Made by a program: the position numbers and the translations under genes. From Kitasatospora sp. SUK 42 (lineage in GTDB: Bacteria; Actinomycetota; Actinomycetes; Streptomycetales; Streptomycetaceae): a DNA stretch of 64,000 nucleotides. The stretch covers positions 108,506-172,505 of the forward strand of contig NZ_LFMD02000003.1 of the NCBI RefSeq assembly GCF_015776785.2. The letters are read 5' to 3'. Positions 57,090 through 64,000 of this stretch are shown piece after piece. How positions within the stretch are numbered: position 1 is the stretch's first letter; every line of letters begins with the position of its first letter. Below the pieces are notes generated by a model. It saw only the letters and a program-made list of their open reading frames with translations. It made no database searches and was not told where the DNA came from.

Positions 57090-58532
57090 TCACTGGATCC
57101 GCAGCGCGAGCGCGGGACAACGGTCGACGGCTCGCGCCGCGCGGGAGAGCAACCGCGCGGGTACGGGCATCCTGCCCGCGGCGGGGAATCCGTCCGCGCC
57201 CAGCCGGATGACGTCGGGCAGGACGCCGGTGCACAGGCCGTGGGCCTCGCAGAGCGTCCAGTCGACCACGATGGTGCCGGCGCTCTCGACTTCCGGCAGC
57301 GGCAGGACGTCCTGCGACGGCCGTCCGCACCCTCCCTGGTACGAGTGCGCGACCAGGTCGTCGTCGAACACGGCCAGGGACGAGGCCACGAAACGGGCGG
57401 CGGCGTCGGGGTGGCTGCACGCCCCCCGACCGGTGACCGCCCGCATCCTGGCCTGCACCCGGTCGAGCGCGCGCTGGCCACCGCCGCGCACCAGGTCCTC
57501 AAGGGACGCGGTCAGGTCGGGGAGCCCCAGGTAGCAGGGCCCGCACTGGCCTGCCGTCTCGTCCGCCATCCAGCGGGAGATCCTGACGACCTCCCACAGT
57601 GGACAGGTCGTCTCCGGCAGCGGCAGGACGGCCCCGGCGCCCAGCGCCCCTCCGAGTCGCTGGAAGGACTGGCGGGACACCACGGCCGAGCGGGCGGCCT
57701 CGGGGGTCAGCCACTTCCCGTGGTAGCCGCCGACCAGGACCCCCTGTCCGACGTCCAGGCCGCACGCCGCCAGAACGGTCTCCAGCGGCACACCGGTGGG
57801 GGTCTCGACCACAGTCGAGCCGGCGATCGTGAGCAGCACCGTGCCAGGTTCCTCGGGGGTGCCGATCTCCCGGTAGGGCAGCGCACCCCACCGGGCCGCC
57901 ACGGCGAGCTGAGCGTACGTCTCGGCGTTGGACAGCAGCGTGGGGGCTCCCCCGACACCGCTGTCGCTGGTGCGCACGCCACCTCCCCGGGGCAGGGCGA
58001 GCCCGTTGGTGATGCCGCGGGCGAGGGCGCTCCCCTCGCCCGTGACGAACCGTTCGGGCAGCCGCACAACCGTCACCGGCGGCTTCACCGACCTCCGTTC
58101 GGCCAGCGCCCGGCGCAGGGACTCCTCGGTGTCGGTCCGCGTGACGCCGATCGCCACCTGTTCCGCGTCCAGCGCGGCAGCCGCGATCAGCGCACCGTCC
58201 ACCACGAGGTGCGGGGTCCGCAGGAGCAGCGTGGTGTCCTTCAGGCAACTCGGTTCTCCTTCCGTTCCGTTGACGACCACGACCGGCCTGGTGCGGCGCC
58301 GGGCGACCGCCCTGACGACCGCCCTGAGCTTCCGGGCGAAGGGGAATCCGGCACCTCCCCGGCCGCGCAGGTCCACGTTCTCGGCCAGCTCGGCCAGCTC
58401 CTCCGCACGCAGCGCCGGCAGCTGACCGTGGACCACGAGGTGGGAGCGGTAGTCGACCCGCTCCAGGCTCTCCAGGCCTGCGAACAGGACCGGCCGTCCG
58501 AACCAGATGACGGGTGGGGGGAAGGCGCTCAC
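57090..58532 (-). CDS. NuoF-like flavoprotein fused to a ferredoxin
   Basis: The 480-residue protein has the FMN/NADH-binding fold of complex I NuoF (DLRGRGGAGFPFARKL near 53, VVVNGTEGEPSCLKD near 85, LLSNAETYAQLAVAARWG near 203). A cluster region follows, where AGQCGPCYLG and distal GACSHPDA supply Cys ligands but the first Cys of NuoF is Ala. At the C-terminus a 3Fe-4S/4Fe-4S-like ferredoxin domain is fused (DWTLCEAHGLC and VDRCPALAL). It probably passes electrons between NAD(P)H and the adjacent membrane cytochrome. The GTG overlaps the upstream stop. Confidence 0.85.
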   Translation of the reverse strand: MSAFPPPVIWFGRPVLFAGLESLERVDYRSHLVVHGQLPALRAEELAELAENVDLRGRGGAGFPFARKLRAVVRAVARRRTRPVVVVNGTEGEPSCLKDTTLLLRTPHLVVDGALIAAAALDAEQVAIGVTRTDTEESLRRALAERRSVKPPVTVVRLPERFVTGEGSALARGITNGLALPRGGGVRTSDSGVGGAPTLLSNAETYAQLAVAARWGALPYREIGTPEEPGTVLLTIAGSTVVETPTGVPLETVLAACGLDVGQGVLVGGYHGKWLTPEAARSAVVSRQSFQRLGGALGAGAVLPLPETTCPLWEVVRISRWMADETAGQCGPCYLGLPDLTASLEDLVRGGGQRALDRVQARMRAVTGRGACSHPDAAARFVASSLAVFDDDLVAHSYQGGCGRPSQDVLPLPEVESAGTIVVDWTLCEAHGLCTGVLPDVIRLGADGFPAAGRMPVPARLLSRAARAVDRCPALALRIQ

Positions 58533-59482
58533 CCGTCCTGCCGCCGACGTCCGAGTCCGATGCCGGCCAGGCCCGGACCAGCGGCCACGCCCCGCCCCAC
58601 GGCCAGGCCCGGACCAGCGGCCATGGCCTGCCCGGCGGCCACCGGAACACGCGGGACGGTGATCTCGGGGCTCGTGACCACCGGCAGGCGCGGGACAGCG
58701 ACCTCGGGGCCGCCGGCCTCCGGCGGGATCAGCCGGACGGGGACCTGGCGCGGGCCGGAGCGGTCCTGGAGGAGCAGCCTGAGCGTGAGCGCGACGATCA
58801 CGCCCACGACGGCCACGCCGTACAGCAGCACCACCCAGGAGGGCGCGAGTCGGCCCGACTGCAGCCCGTGGACCAGGCCCGCGCCCCAGGCCGGGTACGA
58901 GACGAGGTGGATGACCCTCCACCGGCGCGCGTCACCCGAGCGGGCGAGCCTCCCGCGGGCCGCCCCGGCGAGCGCCACCGCGGGGAACAGGTAGCCGGCG
59001 ACGGTCCCCAGTCCCAGGAGCAGCGGTCGGGCCGGGTCGGCGAACGGCACGAAGGCAGCGAGCGCGCCGATCTGTCCCATGATCAGTTTCATCCAGACGT
59101 GCAGGACCAGGAAGACGACGGCCGCGACGCCCATCGCACGGTGGACGGTCTGCGCGACGAGCCGGTGGACCGGGCTCAGGATCAGCCGGTCGGTCGCCGC
59201 CAGCCCCCACAGGACCGCGGAGGTCAACGACACGAGTGCGAGCACCCCGACGGCGTACATCAGGAACGACTGCAGTCTGGGGTCGACGACGACGGCCGTC
59301 ACACCCAGGCCCGCCGCCAGCGGCGGCAGGAGCGACCACGGGCTCGACCGCTTGCGACCGCCCTCCGCAGGCTGGTCGCCCTCGGCCGCCGCGCGCGCCC
59401 GGCCGGCCCGCTCGACGCCCCGCGCGACGCCCCGCGGTACCGGGCCGAACCGCGACGGCCACCGCCTCTGCCCTCTCACCAT
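58529..59482 (-). CDS. Ferric-reductase-like/cytochrome b-type membrane protein
   Basis: The 317-residue protein has about six transmembrane helices with paired histidines (VHRLVAQTVHRAMGVAAVVF, LVLHVWMKLIMG, RRWRVIHLVSYPAWGAGLVH), the pattern of a di-heme b ferric-reductase-like domain. The first 50 residues are basic and the last 70 are Val/Pro/Gly-rich with repeats encoded by duplicated DNA. Overlap with the NuoF-ferredoxin gene suggests the two form a transmembrane electron-transfer unit. Confidence 0.8.
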   Translation of the reverse strand: MVRGQRRWPSRFGPVPRGVARGVERAGRARAAAEGDQPAEGGRKRSSPWSLLPPLAAGLGVTAVVVDPRLQSFLMYAVGVLALVSLTSAVLWGLAATDRLILSPVHRLVAQTVHRAMGVAAVVFLVLHVWMKLIMGQIGALAAFVPFADPARPLLLGLGTVAGYLFPAVALAGAARGRLARSGDARRWRVIHLVSYPAWGAGLVHGLQSGRLAPSWVVLLYGVAVVGVIVALTLRLLLQDRSGPRQVPVRLIPPEAGGPEVAVPRLPVVTSPEITVPRVPVAAGQAMAAGPGLAVGRGVAAGPGLAGIGLGRRRQDG

Positions 59483-59640
59483 TGCTGAGCCCTCCGGCCT
59501 CGTCCTGAACCTGCTGTCGAATCGGATGTCGGGATCCCGGCGCTGACGGCACGGGGAGTCGCGATCGCTCCCCCGCTCCGCTCCGGTCCGGGCCCTGCCC
59601 TGCCCTGCCCTGCGCGGGCCGCGGGCCGGCCCGGAAGGGG

Positions 59641-61032
59641 TCACCCGCAGCGACGCCCCTGGTTGATGCAACTGACCATCTGGTCCAGCAGGCCCTTGTT
59701 CATGTTGTTGATGAAGTCACCGTGATCGGTGATCGGGTTGTGCAGCTGCTCGGGGAAGCTGTCGACGGCGTACCGGACTCCGACCGGCACGTCGTAGGCG
59801 ACGCGCTCGACCAGCTGGGGGATCGCCTTGAAGTTCTTCGGGCACGCGCCCGAAGCGTTGGAGAACGCGGTGTGGGTCCGGTGGTTGGCGCTGTCGATGT
59901 TCTTGCCGTCCCAGCAGTCCGGGAACTTCAGCGTCCGGACGACCCTGCTCCCCTGGGGGCAGATCGGGTACTTGCCGACAACCTGGCGGTTCTCGAAGCC
60001 GGTGCAGCTCCACGACGCCCGGACGTTCGCCGGCCCGTTGGTGAAGGCCTTGGCATCGCCGGTGATGATGCGCAGGAACCGGGTCATCGGCTGGACGGGG
60101 TTCCCGGTGCTGGAGGTGTACGTGATGTCCGCCTCGGCCGGGGTGAGGATCCGTCCCACGTTCCGGTCCTTGCCGCCGCCGGGAGCCTTGGCGTCCTTCT
60201 CGTTGGTGCCGTCGAAGACCCGCAGCACGGGCCAGTAGTACGCCGACTGGTCCCCGTTCGAGCATGTGGTGCCCGAGGTGGCGAGCTTGGCGTTGGAGGA
60301 GAACGCGTCCGTGGCCAGGTTCCCCACGTAGTCGTGCATGTGGTGCGCCCCGTTGCTCACGCCGGGGGCGACGATCACGTTGTCGGGGTTGAGGTGGCGG
60401 TTCTCGTTGCGCCCGCACCGGGAGGTGAAGGAGCCGGTGGCCGGCCCCTTACCGACGGTCGTCGGGACGTTCGGGGAGACGCTGTGTATGTCGACGAACC
60501 CGCGTTTGGGGAGGGACTTCGCCTGCTCGGCCGGCTTGGTCCGAGCGAGGACCCCGCCCTCACCGTCGACGCTGTACCCCGTGGCCGAGTCCTCGACCAC
60601 CAGGTCGTGCCTGACCACGCACTTCGCCATCCCCGAGAGGTCCTGGGGCAGACCGGAGTCCGGGCCGGCGCTGCCCGACAGCTTCTTCAGGGTCTCCGCG
60701 CGCTTGTTGGCGAGGTCGCCCAGGACACGGTCCTCGTTGTCACCCGACCGGGGCGCGGACAGCCGGTTGTACGCGTCCGCCACCTGGACGTCGAGCTCGG
60801 CGAGGTTCTTGTCCACCGCGTCCTGGGACGCTTCCGGCACCTCGTTCAGGGCCACCCCGGCGTCGGCGCAGGCAACGGTACCGACCTGCGGGGACGCCGA
60901 CCACTCACTCGAAGGACGCTGACCGGCGAAGGCCACCGCCGCGACCGTCCCTGCAGCGCCGGTACCGAGGATTCCCGCCAACAGCAGGGCGCCGGCCCTT
61001 CTCTTCGACGTGCCACGTTTATGAGACTTCAT
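59641..61032 (-). CDS. Secreted DUF1996 protein
   Basis: The 463-residue protein has a signal peptide (RRAGALLLAGILGTGAAGTV), a helical N-terminal part, and from about 205 a DUF1996 domain with GRNENRHLNPDNVIVAPGVS, GAHHMHDYVGN, the several Cys (TTCSNGDQSAYYWPVL, CTGFENRQ, FPDCWDGKN) and HRTHTAF. The family is extracellular and of unknown function; the clustered His and Cys suggest metal or glycan binding. GAAGAAC precedes the ATG. Confidence 0.88.
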   Translation of the reverse strand: MKSHKRGTSKRRAGALLLAGILGTGAAGTVAAVAFAGQRPSSEWSASPQVGTVACADAGVALNEVPEASQDAVDKNLAELDVQVADAYNRLSAPRSGDNEDRVLGDLANKRAETLKKLSGSAGPDSGLPQDLSGMAKCVVRHDLVVEDSATGYSVDGEGGVLARTKPAEQAKSLPKRGFVDIHSVSPNVPTTVGKGPATGSFTSRCGRNENRHLNPDNVIVAPGVSNGAHHMHDYVGNLATDAFSSNAKLATSGTTCSNGDQSAYYWPVLRVFDGTNEKDAKAPGGGKDRNVGRILTPAEADITYTSSTGNPVQPMTRFLRIITGDAKAFTNGPANVRASWSCTGFENRQVVGKYPICPQGSRVVRTLKFPDCWDGKNIDSANHRTHTAFSNASGACPKNFKAIPQLVERVAYDVPVGVRYAVDSFPEQLHNPITDHGDFINNMNKGLLDQMVSCINQGRRCG

Positions 61033-61103
61033 GTTCTTCGCACTCCTCAGGCGGAATCGGGCCTGCCGAGCAGGCCGCGGACAGCCGTCATCTGGGTCGT
61101 CGT

Positions 61104-61838
61104 CTAGCGGGTCGATCCGGCGAGCGCCGACGGGCTGCTCGCGGACGGAGCGGCCGAACCGGTCGGCAGCGCGGTGAGCTTGTCGAACTTCACGAGTCGG
61201 GTGTCCTCCAGGACGTTCATGTGGTCGAGCACCGTGCCGTTGGCCGTGTTCGCCAGATCCCGGACCGTGGAGTTCTGGGTGCCGGCGCGCACCTGGGCCA
61301 CGACCGCGAACACCTGCCCGTGGGCGCTGCGCAGGAGGTTCGCGAAGAGTTCGTCGAACTCCCCGCCCTGCGCGGCATCCAACTGCTTGAGCCAGCCCTG
61401 CTGCTGTGCCGAGGGCTGGCTGGGCACGTCCAGGTTCAGGGTCCGGGCGGCGGTCAACACCGCCTTGTCGAGGTCGGTGTGACCTTGGACCAGGTGCTGG
61501 CCGGCCACCTTGACCTCGGGGCTGGTGCCCTTCGCGAGGGCCATCCGGCCTGCGGGGATCTCCCACAGTCCGGCCAGCCGCACCCGCTTGACGAAGTCAC
61601 GGTCGAGGGCGGTGAGCGGCCCGGTCGGCGTCTGCACCACCCCTTGGTCATCGCTCACCGGGGCGCTGCGATAGGCACCGGCCGACTTCGCCACCGGATA
61701 CACCAGGGCCGCCGCGGTGAGGATCATCGCGACGATGATCAGAAGGGTGGCGAACGACCTCGGAAGGCGGCTCACCAGGGGGAGGCCGTAGGCGGCCGCG
61801 GCCGTTCCCCGTCGGCGCTTCTTCCTCAAAGATGACAT
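61104..61838 (-). CDS. DUF4142 membrane-anchored protein
   Basis: The 244-residue protein has one N-terminal membrane helix (FATLLIIVAMILTAAALVYP) and a four-helix ferritin-like DUF4142 domain (TALDRDFVKRVRLAGLWEIP, VKVAGQHLVQGHTDLDKAV, EFDELFANLLRSAHGQVFAV). The exposed domain lies outside the cytoplasm. GGAGGAGCCCC precedes the ATG. It appears to be the first gene of the leftward six-gene operon ending at 55280. Confidence 0.88.
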   Translation of the reverse strand: MSSLRKKRRRGTAAAAYGLPLVSRLPRSFATLLIIVAMILTAAALVYPVAKSAGAYRSAPVSDDQGVVQTPTGPLTALDRDFVKRVRLAGLWEIPAGRMALAKGTSPEVKVAGQHLVQGHTDLDKAVLTAARTLNLDVPSQPSAQQQGWLKQLDAAQGGEFDELFANLLRSAHGQVFAVVAQVRAGTQNSTVRDLANTANGTVLDHMNVLEDTRLVKFDKLTALPTGSAAPSASSPSALAGSTR

Positions 61839-62793
61839 GGGGCTCCTCCTCCATCGCACCCGGAGGATCAGGGCCGCGCGGAACCCACGGGAACCGGTCC
61901 GGGTGGGCCTCGGTGGTCCGCGCGGTGATGACCCACGCGCAACGGTCCACGGACGGCGCGGCCGACGAGGGGATGACACGGCAGCGCGGGACGGGCCCGG
62001 GCGCACCGGGTGCCGTGCGTCGCCGGCACGGGATCGGCCGGCGTCAGCGGGCGGGCCTCAGCGCCCGTTCGTCCGGACGTTCCGCCCGCCGTCGGAGCCC
62101 CCCGGGAGCGCGCCGACCCGGATGGCCGGGGCGGGGCGCGGCCCGACGCACCGCGGCCCAGTGGCCGCCGCTCCGCCCCGCGTCCCTTCCCAGCGCGAAG
62201 AGTTCGTACGGAGTCGGCACCGGCGACCTGCCGCCGGAGCATGCTTTCCACATGGTGACACCCCTCTCTCTCGAAACCGTCGGCCCCAACCGGGCCGGAC
62301 ACGTATAGAGATGGGCCGCCGGAGGTTTCGTCCCGCCGCGTTGCCAATCCGTTATCTTCCGCGCGACACCCCGCACTCCTCACCCGCCACCGGAAGCAGC
62401 GCCCCGAAGGGCCACAAGTGCACGCACCGGCGATCGCCCGACGGGTATGCAGGAAGGCGTACTTGACGTGGCATCAGTCGCCACGAACCGCCACAACCGC
62501 ACCGGCCGACGTCGGCACCCCTTCATGGCGATAGCTGACGCACCATCACATCGCTGTGATCGAAGGATGCTTCGCTCCGGTCAGGAGAGATCACCGTCGG
62601 AGCTCGGAGAGTCGAGTTGAGCCCCCGAATCGACGAACACCGGTCCGCCCCGCAATTGTGACAACCGAACAGGTATTCTCCGGGTTGCTTGGGGGCTATG
62701 GCCCCCACCAGGGGGTGACAGGAACTGCGGAAGCCTGTCCCGCGGCCCTCAGGCCCGAATGCCCTGCACCACATCCACGCGATCGGGGCCGTG
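61839..62793. other. Long divergent intergenic region
   Basis: About 950 bases separate the DUF4142 and LysR genes. Frames present are shadows or low-complexity. The part 62270-62690 is less GC-rich and likely contains both promoters, and the only structured element noticed is the inverted repeat at 62690-62707. Confidence 0.4.
62690..62707. promoter_or_regulatory. Inverted repeat upstream of the LysR gene
   Basis: TGGGGGC and GCCCCCA are separated by a 4-base centre that shares their inner bases, about 87 bases before the LysR start. It could be an autoregulatory operator or an attenuating hairpin. Confidence 0.4.
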
Positions 62794-63723
62794 ATGCGAC
62801 TCAACCTGAACCAGCTGGCGATCTTCGCGAAGGTCATCGAATGTGGTGGGTTCTCCGCGGCGGCCCAGGTGCTGTTCCTGAGTCAGTCCTCGGTCTCCAA
62901 GCAGGTGCAGAACCTGGAGACGTCCCTACGAACCGTCCTGGTCGACCGCTCGGGCCCGAAGATCCGTCCCACCCCGGCCGGACGGGTCCTGCTCGCCCAG
63001 ACCAAGGAGATGCTGGCACTGGCCAATCACGCCGTCGGCGCCGTCCAGGCAGCCGCGCGCTGGCCGATCGAGCGCCTGGTGGTCGGCAGCACGACCACGG
63101 TCGGCGCCTACCTGCTGCCGGCGGTGATGCGGGAGCTGCGGCGCCGCGAACCCGACGGGCTGTTCACCGTGGCCGTCAACAGCCCCGAGTGCCTGGCCGA
63201 CGCGCTCGAACAGGGCCGGATCGGCGTCGGCGTGGCCGACGGCCCGCTGCCCCCGGGTCGGTACGAGTCCGAGCAACTCGCCAGCGACGACATGGTGCTG
63301 ATCTGCGCGCCCGACCATCCGTTGGCCGGGCAGGAGGTCACGCCGGCTGAGCTGTCCTCCGAGTCCTTCCTCCTCCTCGAACCGGGCTCCCGGACCCGAC
63401 GACAGCTGCTGGAGCTCCTGCACACCTGGGACCTCGTCGGCGTGCGCACCCTCGACCTGTGGGGAACGGAGAGCATCCGGGAAGCCGTCCGCATCGGCCT
63501 CGGCGTCAGCCTGGTCCCTCGATGCTCCGTCCGCTTCGAGCTCATCCACGGCGTCCTCGCCGAACTCCACGCCCGCCCCGGCCCTGCCCCCCGCACCGTC
63601 ACCGCCAACTGGACCCTCGCCCGCCCCCTCTCCACCTACGAGGAACTCCTGCTCTCCCTCCTCCACGAAGTGGCCGGCACCCCCACCATCCCCCACCGCC
63701 CCGCCGAACTCATCACCTCCTAA
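62794..63723 (+). CDS. LysR-family transcriptional regulator
   Basis: The 309-residue protein has the LysR helix-turn-helix (NQLAIFAKVIECGGFSAAAQ, VLFLSQSSVSKQVQNLE) at residues 5-45 and a two-lobed effector domain (LVVGSTTTVGAYLLPAVMRE, IGVGVADGPLPPG, GLGVSLVPR). It is close in pattern to CysB/CbbR-like activators. The ATG at 62794 is preceded directly by a GTG that could also start it; no strong ribosome site decides. It is divergent from the DUF4142 operon, which is a possible target. Confidence 0.9.
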   Translation: MRLNLNQLAIFAKVIECGGFSAAAQVLFLSQSSVSKQVQNLETSLRTVLVDRSGPKIRPTPAGRVLLAQTKEMLALANHAVGAVQAAARWPIERLVVGSTTTVGAYLLPAVMRELRRREPDGLFTVAVNSPECLADALEQGRIGVGVADGPLPPGRYESEQLASDDMVLICAPDHPLAGQEVTPAELSSESFLLLEPGSRTRRQLLELLHTWDLVGVRTLDLWGTESIREAVRIGLGVSLVPRCSVRFELIHGVLAELHARPGPAPRTVTANWTLARPLSTYEELLLSLLHEVAGTPTIPHRPAELITS

Positions 63724-63731
63724 TGCTGTTG

Positions 63732-64000
63732 TCAAGCAGCCGCTGTGACAGGGAGCCCACGATGGAAGCACTGTCCGTCACGGATGAGGGCCCACAGGAC
63801 GTTGACGCGGCGGCGGGCCAGGGCAAGGACAGCCTGGGTGTGTCGCTTGCCTTCGGCGCGCTTGCGTTCGTAGAAACGGCGGGACTCCTCGCAGCTGCGG
63901 ATGCTGATGAGCGCGGAGGTGTAGAAGACGCGTTGCAGCCCGCGGTGGTAGCGCCGGGGGCGGTGCAGGTTTCCGCTGATGTTGCCGGAGTCGCGGGGCA
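63732..64000 (-). CDS. IS110-family transposase, C-terminal part (cut by window end)
   Basis: The minus-strand frame, open at base 64000, reads PRDSGNISGNLHRPRRYHRG then LQRVFYTSALISIRSCEESR and FYERKRAEGKRHTQAVLALA, ending RVNVLWALIRDG. This is the C-terminal domain of IS110 transposases, including the RDSGxxxGNLxRPRRY block. It is intact as far as it goes and its stop lies 8 bases after the LysR stop. The IS may be active; its catalytic half is outside the window. Confidence 0.9.
   Translation of the reverse strand, partial: PRDSGNISGNLHRPRRYHRGLQRVFYTSALISIRSCEESRRFYERKRAEGKRHTQAVLALARRRVNVLWALIRDGQCFHRGLPVTAAA

Noticed and set aside
61868..62383. Minus-strand 171-residue frame upstream of DUF4142
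   Set aside because: Low-complexity Gly/Arg/Ala product with no motif or ribosome-binding site.

Overview
The DNA is very GC-rich with strong codon bias, ATGA/GTGA gene overlaps, leaderless promoters, SARP and LacI/CebR-type regulation and rare TTA codons. This points to a Streptomycetaceae actinomycete (Streptomyces or Kitasatospora-like). The centre, about 4.6-46.3 kb, is a biosynthetic gene cluster for a heavily glycosylated aromatic (type II) polyketide. Both flanks contain decayed gene fragments.

Layout. (1) 1-4.3 kb is a graveyard: an exporter fragment, a 5'-truncated P450, a frameshifted DDE integrase, an intact methyltransferase, an aminotransferase pseudogene, an IS66-like remnant and a serine-recombinase tail. 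(2) 4.6-7.4 kb holds the minimal PKS (ACP, KS-beta/CLF, KS-alpha). The SARP regulator is at 8.2-10.1 kb. (3) 10.3-22.1 kb carries small polyketide-tailoring enzymes and most deoxysugar genes: 3-aminotransferase, N-methyltransferase, 2,3-dehydratase, 4-ketoreductases, epimerase, two C-methyltransferases and a heme-less P450-like protein. (4) 22.2-30.7 kb encodes a nitrososynthase-like flavoenzyme, aromatase/cyclase, secreted AknOx-like oxidase, DrrAB-type exporter, DsbA-like protein, ActIII-like ketoreductase and an NmrA-like protein. (5) 30.8-46.3 kb has a MycE-like O-methyltransferase, five glycosyltransferases, an SDR, MarR, RmlD-like reductase, an isomerase-like protein, a Rieske oxygenase, a second oxygenase paralogue that lacks the Rieske domain, a 2OG oxygenase, a second N-methyltransferase and a second heme-less P450-like protein. 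(6) 46.4-64 kb is non-cluster: SGNH hydrolase, PIG-L deacetylase, LacI, XRE and ECF sigma regulators, a six-gene envelope/redox operon, LysR, and an IS110 transposase cut by the window end.

How it works together. The polyketide core is made by KS-alpha/KS-beta/ACP, reduced by the ActIII-like ketoreductase, and folded by the aromatase/cyclase and SnoaM-type cyclase. The sugar genes match the EvaA-E logic for a 3-C-methyl-3-amino-2,3,6-trideoxyhexose. N-methyltransferases and a nitrososynthase-like enzyme could give dimethylamino and nitro sugars. Five glycosyltransferases, two with probable P450-like helper partners in the cluster, build the glycan, and AknOx-like, 2OG and Rieske oxygenases finish it. 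No NDP-glucose synthase or 4,6-dehydratase is present. The product is not identifiable from sequence alone; a nogalamycin/arugomycin- or pluramycin-like compound is a reasonable guess.

The most striking signal is regulatory. At eleven promoters inside the cluster the same architecture recurs: two or three heptads resembling TCGAGCC at 11-bp period, the last exactly 8 bp before a -10 hexamer. It often sits 6-9 bp before the start codon. This is the known SARP operator layout and links nearly all transcription units to the single SARP gene.
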